DNA from: Calditrichota bacterium
Lineage (GTDB): Bacteria > Electryoneota > B3-LCP
Reading direction: 5' to 3'
Length of the DNA stretch: 64,000 nucleotides
Assembly: GCA_020051775.1 (NCBI GenBank)
Contig: JAGVQJ010000048.1
Coordinates: 1 to 64,000 of the forward strand
Shown here: positions 18,121 to 27,167 of the stretch, piece after piece
Layout: each line of letters opens with the position of its first letter
How positions within the stretch are numbered: the first letter of the stretch is position 1
The notes under the pieces: generated by a model
What the model was told of the DNA's origin: nothing
Database searches by the model: none
What the model saw: only the letters and a program-made list of their open reading frames with translations
Program-made: the position numbers and the translations under genes

Positions 18121-19401
18121 ATGATAAAACGAAACATTCCGGCCGCAGTCTTATGGGCCCTGGCCATCCTGCTGGCAGCAGGTTCAGTCCAGGCATACGT
18201 CCTGGAAGGATTCGACTGGTTATATTTAGGTTCAAGTCCTACGGTGGAACTGAAAATCAACCCAAACTGCGCTGACCCCTCTGCACCCAATGATTTACAG
18301 GCAATCCAGAACTGTTTCACCACTTGGACCAACTGCCCGGCTAACTTCAACTTTGCCTACAGTGGACCATGCACCAATACCAATTACATTGCCAATAATA
18401 TCAATGAAATGTGCTGGAATCCGGGATCCAGCGGCGGCGCCCTGGCTACTACGTATATGTGGTATCAGGGTAGCAACATGACTGAATCTGACTGCGTTTT
18501 CTGGGATAGTTGGACCTGGAGCACTTCATCCCCCAGTTTTACGCAGTTTGACGTCGAAAGCGTAGCCTTGCACGAATTGGGACACACCGTGGGATTGGGG
18601 CATTCTCAATTTTCACAAGCGGTGATGTGGCCCACCATCAGCAACGGTGAAGTTCAGCGGGTTTTGGATCAGGACGACCTCAACGGCATCATCGCCATTT
18701 ATGGGATACCTGCCGCTCCTTTCCTGGACGTCACCATGACGCCGGTCAATCCACCTATCGTCGTGCCGGCTCAGGGCGGCACATTCCAGTTTAACGCCTC
18801 AGTGATCAACTGGGGCCCCGCGCAACCCTTCTATGTCTGGGCACGGATCAAGTATCCGAATGGAACCTATACTACTCCGACCATTGGTCCAGTCATCATC
18901 AATCCGCCCGTGTGGACAAACGTGACTCGCCTGCGCATGCAGAACGTGCCGAGCACCTGGCCATCAGGTCAATACACGTACCTGGGGTATGGCGCTGTCA
19001 CGGTCACTTATCCGGCACTCGACAGCTCTTCCTTTACTTTTACTAAATCAGCGATTTCCGATGGCGGTCCGACCGTGTGGGACGCTGTTTGCTCGGGAGA
19101 ACCCTTCTCCGGAGAAGTGGTTGCCAACTTCTCCCCCACGACATACAATGTCGTTCAGGTTTCACCCAATCCTTTCAATCCCACGACCTCCATCCATTAC
19201 CAGTTAACAGTGAATAGTCGAGTTAGTTTGCAGGTGTATAACCAGGCTGGGAAACTGGTGACAGTGCTGGTTGATGGCAATAGAGAAGCCGGAACACATC
19301 AAGTGATCTTCGATGGTTCGCAATTGTCCTCGGGGATCTACTTCTACACCCTTAGGGCGGGCAATCAGACCGCGACCGGTAAAATGACTCTGATGAAGTG
19401 A
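18121..19401 (+). CDS. Secreted matrixin-type metalloprotease with sorting domain
   Basis: 426 residues. Signal peptide to SVQA (about 25), then a metzincin catalytic domain: zinc motif HELGHTVGLGH (H151, E152, H155, H161) and Met-turn AVMWP (M169), the M10A/matrixin layout. Several cysteines (50, 65, 72, 84, 98, 125) may form disulphides. No clear cysteine-switch propeptide is seen. The shared beta-module covers about 200-305 and a T9SS sorting domain is at the end (SPNPFNPTTSIHYQL). It would degrade extracellular protein. The operon partner is 17632-18102. Confidence 0.92.
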   Translation: MIKRNIPAAVLWALAILLAAGSVQAYVLEGFDWLYLGSSPTVELKINPNCADPSAPNDLQAIQNCFTTWTNCPANFNFAYSGPCTNTNYIANNINEMCWNPGSSGGALATTYMWYQGSNMTESDCVFWDSWTWSTSSPSFTQFDVESVALHELGHTVGLGHSQFSQAVMWPTISNGEVQRVLDQDDLNGIIAIYGIPAAPFLDVTMTPVNPPIVVPAQGGTFQFNASVINWGPAQPFYVWARIKYPNGTYTTPTIGPVIINPPVWTNVTRLRMQNVPSTWPSGQYTYLGYGAVTVTYPALDSSSFTFTKSAISDGGPTVWDAVCSGEPFSGEVVANFSPTTYNVVQVSPNPFNPTTSIHYQLTVNSRVSLQVYNQAGKLVTVLVDGNREAGTHQVIFDGSQLSSGIYFYTLRAGNQTATGKMTLMK

Positions 19402-19430
19402 GCCGTCGCTTCAAAATCGCTGAATAGACG

Positions 19431-19462
19431 AGGGGCACGGCGTTTCGTGCCCCTGCGTTTAA
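19431..19462 (+). terminator. Terminator after the matrixin gene
   Basis: AGGGGCACG (19431-19439) pairs with CGTGCCCCT (19446-19454) around GCGTTT, followed by GCGTTTAA. The sequence resembles the hairpin at 56919-56939, pointing to a repeated terminator element. Confidence 0.7.
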
Positions 19463-19492
19463 TGAGCATATCTTGCATAATCGGATCGTATC

Positions 19493-20206
19493 ATGCTGGA
19501 ACCATCGGTTAAGGCTACCATTCTGGCGGTTGACGATGAAGAGGACATCCTGGAGCTGGTGAAGGTCAATCTCAACCGCGAAGGGTATCGCGTACTCTGC
19601 GCCGCATCCGGAGAAGTGGCTCTGCGGCTGACGCGCGAGGAACATCCTGACCTGGTGCTGTTGGATTTAATGTTGCCGGGTGTGGATGGCCTGGAGGTGT
19701 GCCGGTCTCTGAAAAGCGATCCCGTCACCTCCCGGATTCCTATAATCATGCTGACAGCACGCAGCGAGGATGCTGACGTGGTCGTGGGATTGGAATTGGG
19801 AGCGGATGATTATGTCACCAAGCCCTTCAGCCCCAGGGTGCTGGTAGCCCGCGTGAAGAGCCTTTTACGCCGCAGAAAGGGCTCAGAACTCCATACTGAG
19901 GAGATCATCATCGGGGTCATGACAATATCCCCTGAACGATTCGAAGTTCGACTTGAAAATAAGCCACTGGACCTTACCTCCACTGAATTTCGTATCCTGG
20001 AACTCCTGGCCCGACATCCTGGTAGGGTTTTCAGCCGCGACCAAATCGTGGATAGCGCTCGCGGAGAAAATTATCCCGTCACCGATCGCAGTGTGGACGT
20101 GCACGTGGTGTCACTGCGCCGCAAACTCGGGAAGTATGGTGGCATGATTGACACCGTGCGCGGAGCAGGTTATCGGTTGCGGGATTCCTTCGGCGAGGAG
20201 GATTAA
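19493..20206 (+). CDS. phoB: Phosphate regulon response regulator
   Basis: 237 residues. Receiver domain with D14/D15, phosphoacceptor D58 (LLDLMLPG) and K110 (TKPF); an OmpR-type winged helix at 130-230 with LTSTEFRILELL and VDVHVVSLRRKLG. Its place directly upstream of a PhoR-like kinase and the pst genes supports PhoB rather than another OmpR member. It probably binds the 11-bp repeats at 22123-22161. It ends four bases before phoR. Confidence 0.92.
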   Translation: MLEPSVKATILAVDDEEDILELVKVNLNREGYRVLCAASGEVALRLTREEHPDLVLLDLMLPGVDGLEVCRSLKSDPVTSRIPIIMLTARSEDADVVVGLELGADDYVTKPFSPRVLVARVKSLLRRRKGSELHTEEIIIGVMTISPERFEVRLENKPLDLTSTEFRILELLARHPGRVFSRDQIVDSARGENYPVTDRSVDVHVVSLRRKLGKYGGMIDTVRGAGYRLRDSFGEED

Positions 20207-20209
20207 GAC

Positions 20210-21970
20210 GTGCCCAGGCGGAGTTTTACGCGTAGGTTCTTCCCCGTTTATCTGACCACGATTCTGATCGCCCTACTGGCTTTGGGTTTGATTTCGTCAC
20301 GCGTTGCCAGGAACCTGCACCTTTCACAGATTCGTCATGATCTGGAAATTTACGCACATTTGATTAGTTCAATGACAGGTGTGGCCGCGGCGGATAGTGC
20401 TGGGAAAACGGATTCGCTCTGCAAAGCCCTGGGTGTATCCAGCGGTATTCGTGTGACTGTGATTGCGGTAGACGGCTCGATCTTGGGGGATAGCCACGAA
20501 TCACCCCTCACGATGGAAAATCACGCCGACCGCCCGGAAATTCGTCAAGCCTTGGCAGGTCATACCGGGTCCTCAACGAGGCTCAGCCCCACACTCCAGC
20601 AGGAAATGACTTATGTCGCTGTTCCTCTACGCGATCATGAACAGGTTAGCGGTGTGGTTCGAGTTTCCATGTCCACGGCGTTGACTTCTCAGGCATTGAA
20701 TAGCGTTTACGTGGCAGTTGGATTAAGCAGTATCGTTATTGCCACCTTGACGGGCGCTGCCGGATTTGTTATTTTCCACCGCCTTCGAAAATCGCTCCTC
20801 AAAGTGAGGCAGGGAGCGCGCCGTCTGGCTGAAGGCGATCTGTCCCATAAACTTTCGGCGCCGGAATCATTGGAAATGGATGAATTGGCGCAGACGCTTA
20901 ATCTGATGGCGCTGCAGTTGGAGGAACGAATTCGCACCATCACTTACCAACGCGGCGAGATGGAAGCCGTTCTTTCCAGTATGATTGAGGGTGTGCTGGT
21001 ATTCGATCCCGAAGGGCGCGTTTTGAGCATGAATGCGGCTGCCTTAAAGCTGTTGGGAGTCACATTGCCGGAAGTGCGGGGGCGAAGCATCCAGGAAGTC
21101 ATCTTGAACCGAGATTTTCAACATTTCGTAGCGCGCGTGTTCAGCGAACGGGAGCGCATTGAGGAGGGATTAACCCTGCGTCGCGGAGCCATATTCGTGC
21201 AGATCCAAGGCGCACCACTGCACGATGCTTCCGGCCGGGACATCGGCGCCCTGGTCGTAGTCAACGACGTTACCCGACTGCGGCGGCTGGAAAATCTTCG
21301 GCGCGAATTCGTAGCCAATGTTTCGCATGAATTGCGAACGCCGATCACCGCTATTAAAGGATTCGTTGAAACCTTGCGCGAAGGCGGTTCCGACCCGGAC
21401 GAATCAGCTCGTTTTCTGGACATCATTGCCCGTCACACCGACCGGCTCAATGCCATTATCGAAGATCTCTTGAGTCTTTCCCGCCTGGAACAGGACGCAG
21501 AAAGCGGCGCCATCCAGATGCAGTCCGCCAGTCTTAAAGAGGTCATTATCTCGGCGCTGCAGATTTGCGAGCACAAGGCGATCGAGAAGAGTGTGACGTG
21601 CAGATTAGAAACTGAGGATGAATCTCTTGCCCGCATCAACGCACCAATGTTGGAACAAGCCGTGGTTAATCTGCTGGATAATGCCATCAATTATAGCGAA
21701 CCAGGGCAAACCGTCCATATCGGTATCGAAAAGACGGCCGCCGAAGGGATTATTTACGTTCGTGATGAGGGCTGCGGCATTGAGGAAGAACATATCCCGC
21801 GCCTGTTCGAACGTTTCTATCGAGTAGATAAAACCCGAAATCGTCAACAAGGCGGCACTGGATTAGGGTTAGCGATTGTCAAACACATCACCTTGGCGCA
21901 TAAAGGAAACGTCAGCGTCTCCTCCACCCCCGGCCAGGGGAGCACCTTCCGAATACACCTACCCCTTTGA
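20210..21970 (+). CDS. phoR: Phosphate regulon sensor histidine kinase
   Basis: 586 residues, starting with GTG at 20210 behind GAGGAGG. Order: transmembrane helix (10-30), periplasmic loop (to about 160), second helix (165-190), HAMP (190-245), PAS (250-355), HisKA with H373 in NVSHELRTPITAIKG, and HATPase with DNAINY, DEGCGIEEEHI and GGTGLGLAI. The large periplasmic loop differs from E. coli PhoR, which has almost none, and is closer to Gram-positive PhoR. Partner of phoB. The phosphate genes follow. Confidence 0.92.
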   Translation: MPRRSFTRRFFPVYLTTILIALLALGLISSRVARNLHLSQIRHDLEIYAHLISSMTGVAAADSAGKTDSLCKALGVSSGIRVTVIAVDGSILGDSHESPLTMENHADRPEIRQALAGHTGSSTRLSPTLQQEMTYVAVPLRDHEQVSGVVRVSMSTALTSQALNSVYVAVGLSSIVIATLTGAAGFVIFHRLRKSLLKVRQGARRLAEGDLSHKLSAPESLEMDELAQTLNLMALQLEERIRTITYQRGEMEAVLSSMIEGVLVFDPEGRVLSMNAAALKLLGVTLPEVRGRSIQEVILNRDFQHFVARVFSERERIEEGLTLRRGAIFVQIQGAPLHDASGRDIGALVVVNDVTRLRRLENLRREFVANVSHELRTPITAIKGFVETLREGGSDPDESARFLDIIARHTDRLNAIIEDLLSLSRLEQDAESGAIQMQSASLKEVIISALQICEHKAIEKSVTCRLETEDESLARINAPMLEQAVVNLLDNAINYSEPGQTVHIGIEKTAAEGIIYVRDEGCGIEEEHIPRLFERFYRVDKTRNRQQGGTGLGLAIVKHITLAHKGNVSVSSTPGQGSTFRIHLPL

Positions 21971-22074
21971 TTGTAAATCAAGGTGGAAATTGACAACGCT
22001 TCCACAATGTACCCTATCCCGAAATTTTGAAAAATTCATTTGACTACGTAAGCGTAAATCGTTATATTGTAGTT

Positions 22075-22107
22075 CAATAGTACTACAATAGTACTACAAT
22101 AATATTT
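22075..22107. repeat. 11-bp tandem repeat upstream of the Pho box
   Basis: CAATAGTACTA occurs twice in perfect tandem (22075-22096), followed by a degenerate third unit CAATAATATTT. The period of one helical turn and the position upstream of a phosphate-regulated promoter suggest an operator. Confidence 0.65.
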
Positions 22108-22122
22108 TTCTCGGATTAATTA

Positions 22123-22167
22123 TTAACAGAAATCTAACAGTTTTCTCATAAACCTTTAACATACAAT
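22123..22167 (+). promoter_or_regulatory. Pho-box array and -10 of the porin-pst operon
   Basis: Four hexamers TTAACA, CTAACA, CTCATA and TTAACA start at 22123, 22134, 22145 and 22156, exactly 11 bp apart. This is the known layout of PhoB/PhoP binding sites (direct repeats each helical turn, TTAACA-like in Bacillus). TACAAT (22162-22167) can serve as the -10 box; no -35 box is needed in PhoB-type promoters. The porin ATG is 106 nt downstream. Confidence 0.75.
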
Positions 22168-22272
22168 CCCTAAATTTGGCTACTGAGATGAAGAGCGGGT
22201 CATACCCTTAATTCAAGTTCGGTAGCCGGAATCCGCTGCAGGTGGACGATTCCACCGGAAAAAGGAGAAGTA

Positions 22273-23358
22273 ATGAAAAGAGCATTGTTCATCATCACAC
22301 TACTGGTTTGCAGTATGGCCATCGGCCTCAGTGCAGCAGAAATCAACACGGCTGGGACTTTCTCGGGGAAAGCATTCTTCAGCTATAGCCATGATTTCAC
22401 TGCCGATCGTGACTCAACTTCTGGGCAACCCAACGGTTTCTCGTTTTCGCGCATTTATTTCGGTTACGACCGCGACCTGGATGATAATTTCGGTATTCGC
22501 TTCCTGATGGACGTGGAAAATTCCGCTGGCGCCTGGCGTCCGTATATGAAGAACGCCTACATTTCGATGAAATGCAAATTGGTCGAAGGGAGTCGCTGGT
22601 ACATCGGTATGGTTCCCACCGCCTTGACTAACGTACCGGAAGCGAGTTGGGGTTATCGTTCGATAGCCAAAATGCCCATGGATCAATTCAGCGGCCTCTA
22701 TCCCTCCGGCACCGTAAGGTCTTTCGGCTCCACCGCCGACCTGGGTCTATACTGGAACGGGAGTTTAATGGAGAAAGCGCTACTAGTTGAGTTCAACCTC
22801 CTGAACGGCGCCGGATACAAGGCCGTAGAGAACGACATGTTCAAGAAAGTGAATCTGCGGCCCAGTCTGTTCCTGTTAGACAAAGCCATAACGGTATCAG
22901 CCTATGGCAGCTACGAAACCGTAAATGATAGCTCGAACGCCCTGGTTGTTTCCGGAATGGTTGGATTTGCTCATAAGATCAATGAAGTGGCAGTCCGCGT
23001 TGGAGTAGAGTATTCTCTCCAAAGCCTAAGCGAAAAACTCCCGCCCGATCCCGGTTCGACAGACAACAAGAGCCTAAACAGTACGGCGTTGGCGGCCTGG
23101 GCGGTAGTGGATGCCACCACAAAGTTAAGCGTTTTGGGACGCTTCGACATCTACGATCCCAACATTGATGCGGATGCCAAGGACGATCAGATCATGTACA
23201 TCGTCGGCGGAGTGGATTTCCATCCCATCAAGAATTTCCGCATCATCCCCAATGTGCAGATGCAAACCTTCCAGGTGGAGGATAATGCGGCTACCCTCAT
23301 GGTGGATGAAAGCAAGCCGATCAATACCGCTTTCGTCACCTTTGAGTATAGCTGGTAA
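22273..23358 (+). CDS. Outer-membrane porin of the phosphate regulon
   Basis: 361 residues, signal peptide to GLSAAE (about 22). Alternating strands follow, with FSRIYFGYDRDL and a C-terminal aromatic residue in FEYSW, as expected for a barrel assembled by BamA. It sits between the Pho box and pstS, so it should be phosphate-starvation induced, analogous to OprP/PhoE, although it shows no obvious homology to them. An AAAGGAG site precedes the ATG. The first gene of porin-pstSCAB-phoU. Confidence 0.75.
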   Translation: MKRALFIITLLVCSMAIGLSAAEINTAGTFSGKAFFSYSHDFTADRDSTSGQPNGFSFSRIYFGYDRDLDDNFGIRFLMDVENSAGAWRPYMKNAYISMKCKLVEGSRWYIGMVPTALTNVPEASWGYRSIAKMPMDQFSGLYPSGTVRSFGSTADLGLYWNGSLMEKALLVEFNLLNGAGYKAVENDMFKKVNLRPSLFLLDKAITVSAYGSYETVNDSSNALVVSGMVGFAHKINEVAVRVGVEYSLQSLSEKLPPDPGSTDNKSLNSTALAAWAVVDATTKLSVLGRFDIYDPNIDADAKDDQIMYIVGGVDFHPIKNFRIIPNVQMQTFQVEDNAATLMVDESKPINTAFVTFEYSW

Positions 23359-23381
23359 AGTAACACGAAATTCATCGTAAT

Positions 23382-23406
23382 AGGGCGGGTGATTGTCGCC
23401 CGCCCT
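23382..23406 (+). other. Intercistronic hairpin between porin gene and pstS
   Basis: AGGGCGGG (23382-23389) pairs perfectly with CCCGCCCT (23399-23406); loop of 9 nt; no T-run follows. Such a stem may protect the porin messenger end or limit read-through, adjusting porin to transporter ratio. Confidence 0.6.
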
Positions 23407-23428
23407 CGTAATACTTGAAAGGGATTAT

Positions 23429-24478
23429 ATGTTAAAGGTTAGAGCATTGACATTCATTGGCGCTTTCGTTCTTCTGGTTGGGATTCCAACAGTATGGAGC
23501 GCTGATTCAGCCATCAATGGAGCCGGCGCTACCTTTCCCGCACCGCTTTACATGCAATGGGCCTACAAGTACAATCAGATTAACCCTGGGATCAGGATTA
23601 ACTACCAGTCCATTGGATCCGGCGGTGGGATTCAGCAAATCAAGAGCAAGACTGTGGATTTCGGCGCCTCGGATGCACCGCTGAAAAAAGCGGAGTTGGA
23701 TTCCTTCGGTTTGATCCAGTTCCCCATGGTAATGGGAGGCGTGGTTCCGGTGATTAACTTGTCGGGATTTCAAGCGGGTCAATTGAATTTGGATGGTCCG
23801 ATTCTGGCTGCTATCTTTCTCGGTAAGATCGCGAAATGGAATGATCCTGCCATCACAGCGCTGAACCCTGAAATGAAGCTCCCGGATAAAGCTATCGGCG
23901 TAGTCCATCGTTCCGATGGATCGGGTACCACCTGGATTTTTACCACGTATCTGGCCGGAGTCTCACCCGAATGGAAGGAAAAGGTCGGTGCAGACAAAGC
24001 CGTCTCCTGGCCAACAGGGACCGGCGGCAAAGGTAATGAAGGTGTATCGGTCACCGTCCAACAGATATCGGGCTCAATCGGGTACGTTGAATATGCCTAC
24101 GCCTTGCAGAACAAGATGACTTACACCCAGTTGAAAAGTCACGACGGCGACTTTATATCGCCCTCGCAGGAGTCATTCATGGCTGCCGCCGCCAACGCCG
24201 ACTGGAAAAACGCACCCGGCTTTTACATGGTTTTAGTCAACCAACCCGGCCAGGAAAGCTGGCCCATTACCGGCGCCACCTTCATCTTGATGTATAAAAA
24301 TCAATCCAAGGCCGATCTGAGCAAAACCATGCTCACCTTCTTCGACTGGTGTTTTCAACATGGAGACGACCAGGCCCAGAAACTCGATTATGTTCCCATG
24401 CCTGACAACGTCGTTAAAATGGTGGAAGACGAGTGGAAGGCCGTTGTACGCTCTAATAATCAGCCCCTTTGGCCCTGA
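23429..24478 (+). CDS. pstS: Phosphate-binding protein
   Basis: Periplasmic substrate-binding component of the Pst ABC transporter. 349 residues from ATG at 23429, preceded by GAAAGGGA; a longer frame from 23393 would bury the signal peptide. The signal ends near VWSAD. PstS hallmarks are GAGATFPAPLY, SGSGGGIQQI-like SIGSGGGIQQIKS, DFGASDAPL, and HRSDGSGTTWIFTTYL, which line the phosphate site. First of the tightly packed pst genes. Confidence 0.95.
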   Translation: MLKVRALTFIGAFVLLVGIPTVWSADSAINGAGATFPAPLYMQWAYKYNQINPGIRINYQSIGSGGGIQQIKSKTVDFGASDAPLKKAELDSFGLIQFPMVMGGVVPVINLSGFQAGQLNLDGPILAAIFLGKIAKWNDPAITALNPEMKLPDKAIGVVHRSDGSGTTWIFTTYLAGVSPEWKEKVGADKAVSWPTGTGGKGNEGVSVTVQQISGSIGYVEYAYALQNKMTYTQLKSHDGDFISPSQESFMAAAANADWKNAPGFYMVLVNQPGQESWPITGATFILMYKNQSKADLSKTMLTFFDWCFQHGDDQAQKLDYVPMPDNVVKMVEDEWKAVVRSNNQPLWP

Positions 24479-24487
24479 TCCAATTCT

Positions 24488-25420
24488 GTGAAATCTACGC
24501 GGAAAACTGCCCGGCGCAAAGGTGATTCTACTTTCAAGGGAATCACCTTTGCTGCTGCTCTGGCCATTCCCCTGCTGATGGCGGGGATACTGGTCGAACT
24601 CATTCGTAACTCGAGGTTGTCGCTAGCAGAGTTCGGATTGGGTTTCCTGACCAGCAACGTATGGAATCCAGTTTCCGGTCAATTCGGCGCTTTGAGCAGC
24701 GTGTTCGGCACCGCCATGTCCACAGCTATCGCCATGGTCATTGCCGTTCCTTTAGGTTTGGTGATTGCCCTTTTTCTGGTGGAACTGGCTTCGCCCCGTG
24801 TCAGCGCTTTTTTCGGCACCGCCATCGAACTTCTGGCCGCCATCCCCAGTATCATCTACGGCATGTGGGGGTTGTTCATCTTCGCTCCCTTCATGGCAAA
24901 TTACGTGCAACCCTTATTTCAGAAAACCCTGGGGTTTCTGCCGCTCTTTCAAGGCCCACCCTTGGGAATCGGCATCCTGACGGCCGGCATTATTTTAGCC
25001 TTCATGATTCTGCCCTATATCAGCTCGGTGACACGGGACGTTTTCGGTATGGTGCCGGTGGTCGTCAAAGAGGCCGCCTACGGTATCGGCGCCACCAACT
25101 GGGAGGTGACCCGGGGCGTCACTTTACCGTATTCGTTGCGCGGGATTGTGGGAGCAGGGTTTCTGGGCCTGGGTCGCGCGCTGGGGGAAACCATGGCGGT
25201 GACTTTTGTCATCGGCAATAATCACCATATTTCGGCTTCACTGTTTGCCAGCGGCAATTCTATTGCTTCTACCTTGGCAAACGAATTCACGGAAGCTTCT
25301 GAACCGCTCTACTTAAGTTCACTGGTGGAGTTAGGTCTGGTATTATTCTTGATCACGGTTATATTTCAGGCCGCCGCCCAAGGGTGGTTATGGAGTATTC
25401 GTAAAAAACTGGCAACGTGA
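24488..25420 (+). CDS. pstC: Phosphate ABC transporter permease PstC
   Basis: 310 residues, GTG start at 24488 nine bases after pstS. Six hydrophobic helices and the permease EAA-type loop (AAYGIGATNWEVTRGVTLPY) near 195-215. SIIYGMWGLF and RALGETMAV are PstC-typical. It overlaps pstA by up to four bases. Confidence 0.95.
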   Translation: MKSTRKTARRKGDSTFKGITFAAALAIPLLMAGILVELIRNSRLSLAEFGLGFLTSNVWNPVSGQFGALSSVFGTAMSTAIAMVIAVPLGLVIALFLVELASPRVSAFFGTAIELLAAIPSIIYGMWGLFIFAPFMANYVQPLFQKTLGFLPLFQGPPLGIGILTAGIILAFMILPYISSVTRDVFGMVPVVVKEAAYGIGATNWEVTRGVTLPYSLRGIVGAGFLGLGRALGETMAVTFVIGNNHHISASLFASGNSIASTLANEFTEASEPLYLSSLVELGLVLFLITVIFQAAAQGWLWSIRKKLAT

Positions 25421-26316
25421 TGGAACCACAACCCACAAATGTCGAGCGTTTGACCAAAGTCATGGAATTGCAGCCACTGGGCAAACGTCATCTCTTCAAT
25501 AATATCGTGAAAGTTGTTTCCAGCCTGGGCGCAGCCCTCGGGTTAGCCGCTCTGTTGTGGATTCTGTTCACTGTTATCCACAAGGGTGTCGGAGCATTAA
25601 ATTGGAACTTTTTCACCGCACTGCCCACACCGCCGGGAATCGAAGGCGGGGGGTTGGGCAGCGCCATCCTGGGGACCCTGATTATGACCGCTTTGGCTGC
25701 GGTTATCGGCATCCCCTTGGGGATGCTGGCGGGGATTTATCTGGCTGAATTTGGTCGAGGCACGAAGGTGGCGACGGCCGTTAGGTTTGTAACTAATATT
25801 CTCATCGGTGTGCCGTCTATCATCATAGGCGTATTCGTCTACACACTGGTCGTGGCGCCCAGCCATACCTTTTCCGGGTACGCCGGCGCCATAGCCTTAG
25901 CCGTGATCATGCTCCCGGTGGTCGTCCGCACGACCGAAGATATGCTCTCCCTTGTTCCTAATGCCTTGCGCGAGGCGGGGTTGGCGTTGGGAACGCCCCA
26001 CTGGCGCGTAATCTTGAATATCGTCTTTCGGGCTGCTCGCAATGGTCTTTTAACCGGCGTGCTCTTAGCCGTCGCCCGGGTCAGCGGAGAAACCGCTCCC
26101 CTGCTCTTCACCGCGTTGAACAGCAACTACTGGCTCCATTCCTTGCATGAACCGTTAGCCAATTTGACGGTGACCATTTTCAGCTTTGCGATGTCACCCT
26201 ACGCCGACTGGAAGAGTATGGCCTGGGGAGCTTCGTTGCTGATTACCGCAAGCGTGCTGGTGCTGACCATTATCGCCCGACTGGTCGTTCGCGGACGCTC
26301 CAAAGCAAGATCGTAG
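25417..26316 (+). CDS. pstA: Phosphate ABC transporter permease PstA
   Basis: 299 residues. The start may be GTG at 25417 or ATG at 25420; both overlap the pstC stop, so translation is coupled. Features: GGGLGSAILGTL, GIYLAEFG, PSIIIGVFVY, and the cytoplasmic loop REAGLALGTPHWRVILNIV that contacts PstB, ending with ARVSGETAPLLFTAL. Forms the inner-membrane channel with PstC. Confidence 0.95.
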   Translation: MMEPQPTNVERLTKVMELQPLGKRHLFNNIVKVVSSLGAALGLAALLWILFTVIHKGVGALNWNFFTALPTPPGIEGGGLGSAILGTLIMTALAAVIGIPLGMLAGIYLAEFGRGTKVATAVRFVTNILIGVPSIIIGVFVYTLVVAPSHTFSGYAGAIALAVIMLPVVVRTTEDMLSLVPNALREAGLALGTPHWRVILNIVFRAARNGLLTGVLLAVARVSGETAPLLFTALNSNYWLHSLHEPLANLTVTIFSFAMSPYADWKSMAWGASLLITASVLVLTIIARLVVRGRSKARS

Positions 26317-26322
26317 GAATTC

Positions 26323-27159
26323 ATGGTAACTGATGAAAAGCTATATTCCGTACTGGACGGCATACAGCGACCCGAAATACGTCAGAACTCTGACTCGCCA
26401 AGCGACGAAATCGAAATCGCCACTCGCGGTTTGAATTTCTTCTACGGCCGGCAGCAAGCACTGTTCGACAATAACATAGACATCCTTCGCAATCGAATCA
26501 CCGCCATCATCGGACCTTCCGGGTGCGGGAAATCCACGCATATTCGCACCTACAACCGCATGCATGAGCTATACCGCGATCAGCATGCCACGGGGGAAAT
26601 TATCATGGGTGGTGTGAATATTCTCTCTACAGAGGTGGATACCATAGACTTGCGGCGCCGCATCGGGATGATCTTTCAAAAACCCAGCCCTTTTCCCATG
26701 AGTATATTCGACAACGTGGCTTACGGCTTACGGGTCAACTACCGCCTGAAGGGTGGCGAATTGGCGGAAAGAGTGGAGCAGGCTTTGCAACGAGCCGCTC
26801 TTTGGAATGAAGTCAAAGATAAGCTGGAGGAACCCGGGACAGCGCTTTCCGGCGGACAGCAACAACGCTTGTGCATCGCGCGCAGCATTGCCATCGAACC
26901 TGAAGTGTTGCTCATGGACGAACCCGCCTCGGCTATTGATCCCATTGCCACAGCCAAGATCGAAGACTTGATGTTCGAGCTGAAAAAGAACTATACCATT
27001 GTCATCGTTACGCACAGCATGCAACAGGCTGCTAGAGTTTCCGATTATACGGCGTTCTTTTTAAACGGACATATTGTGGAATATGGGGTAACCAAGAATT
27101 TATTCACCAATCCCAGGATGAAGCAAACACAAGACTATATCACCGGAAGGTTTGGATAG
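26323..27159 (+). CDS. pstB: Phosphate ABC transporter ATPase
   Basis: 278 residues. Walker [10 protein letters not shown] (64-72), Q-loop [20 protein letters not shown], signature [13 protein letters not shown], Walker [14 protein letters not shown], and H-loop IVTHSMQQA. The first 30 residues precede the ABC domain and are not conserved. It differs from the family's usual ...DEPTSALDP by Ala for Thr and Ile for Leu, minor changes. Confidence 0.96.
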   Translation: MVTDEKLYSVLDGIQRPEIRQNSDSPSDEIEIATRGLNFFYGRQQALFDNNIDILRNRITAIIGPSGCGKSTHIRTYNRMHELYRDQHATGEIIMGGVNILSTEVDTIDLRRRIGMIFQKPSPFPMSIFDNVAYGLRVNYRLKGGELAERVEQALQRAALWNEVKDKLEEPGTALSGGQQQRLCIARSIAIEPEVLLMDEPASAIDPIATAKIEDLMFELKKNYTIVIVTHSMQQAARVSDYTAFFLNGHIVEYGVTKNLFTNPRMKQTQDYITGRFG

Positions 27160-27167
27160 GAGATAGC

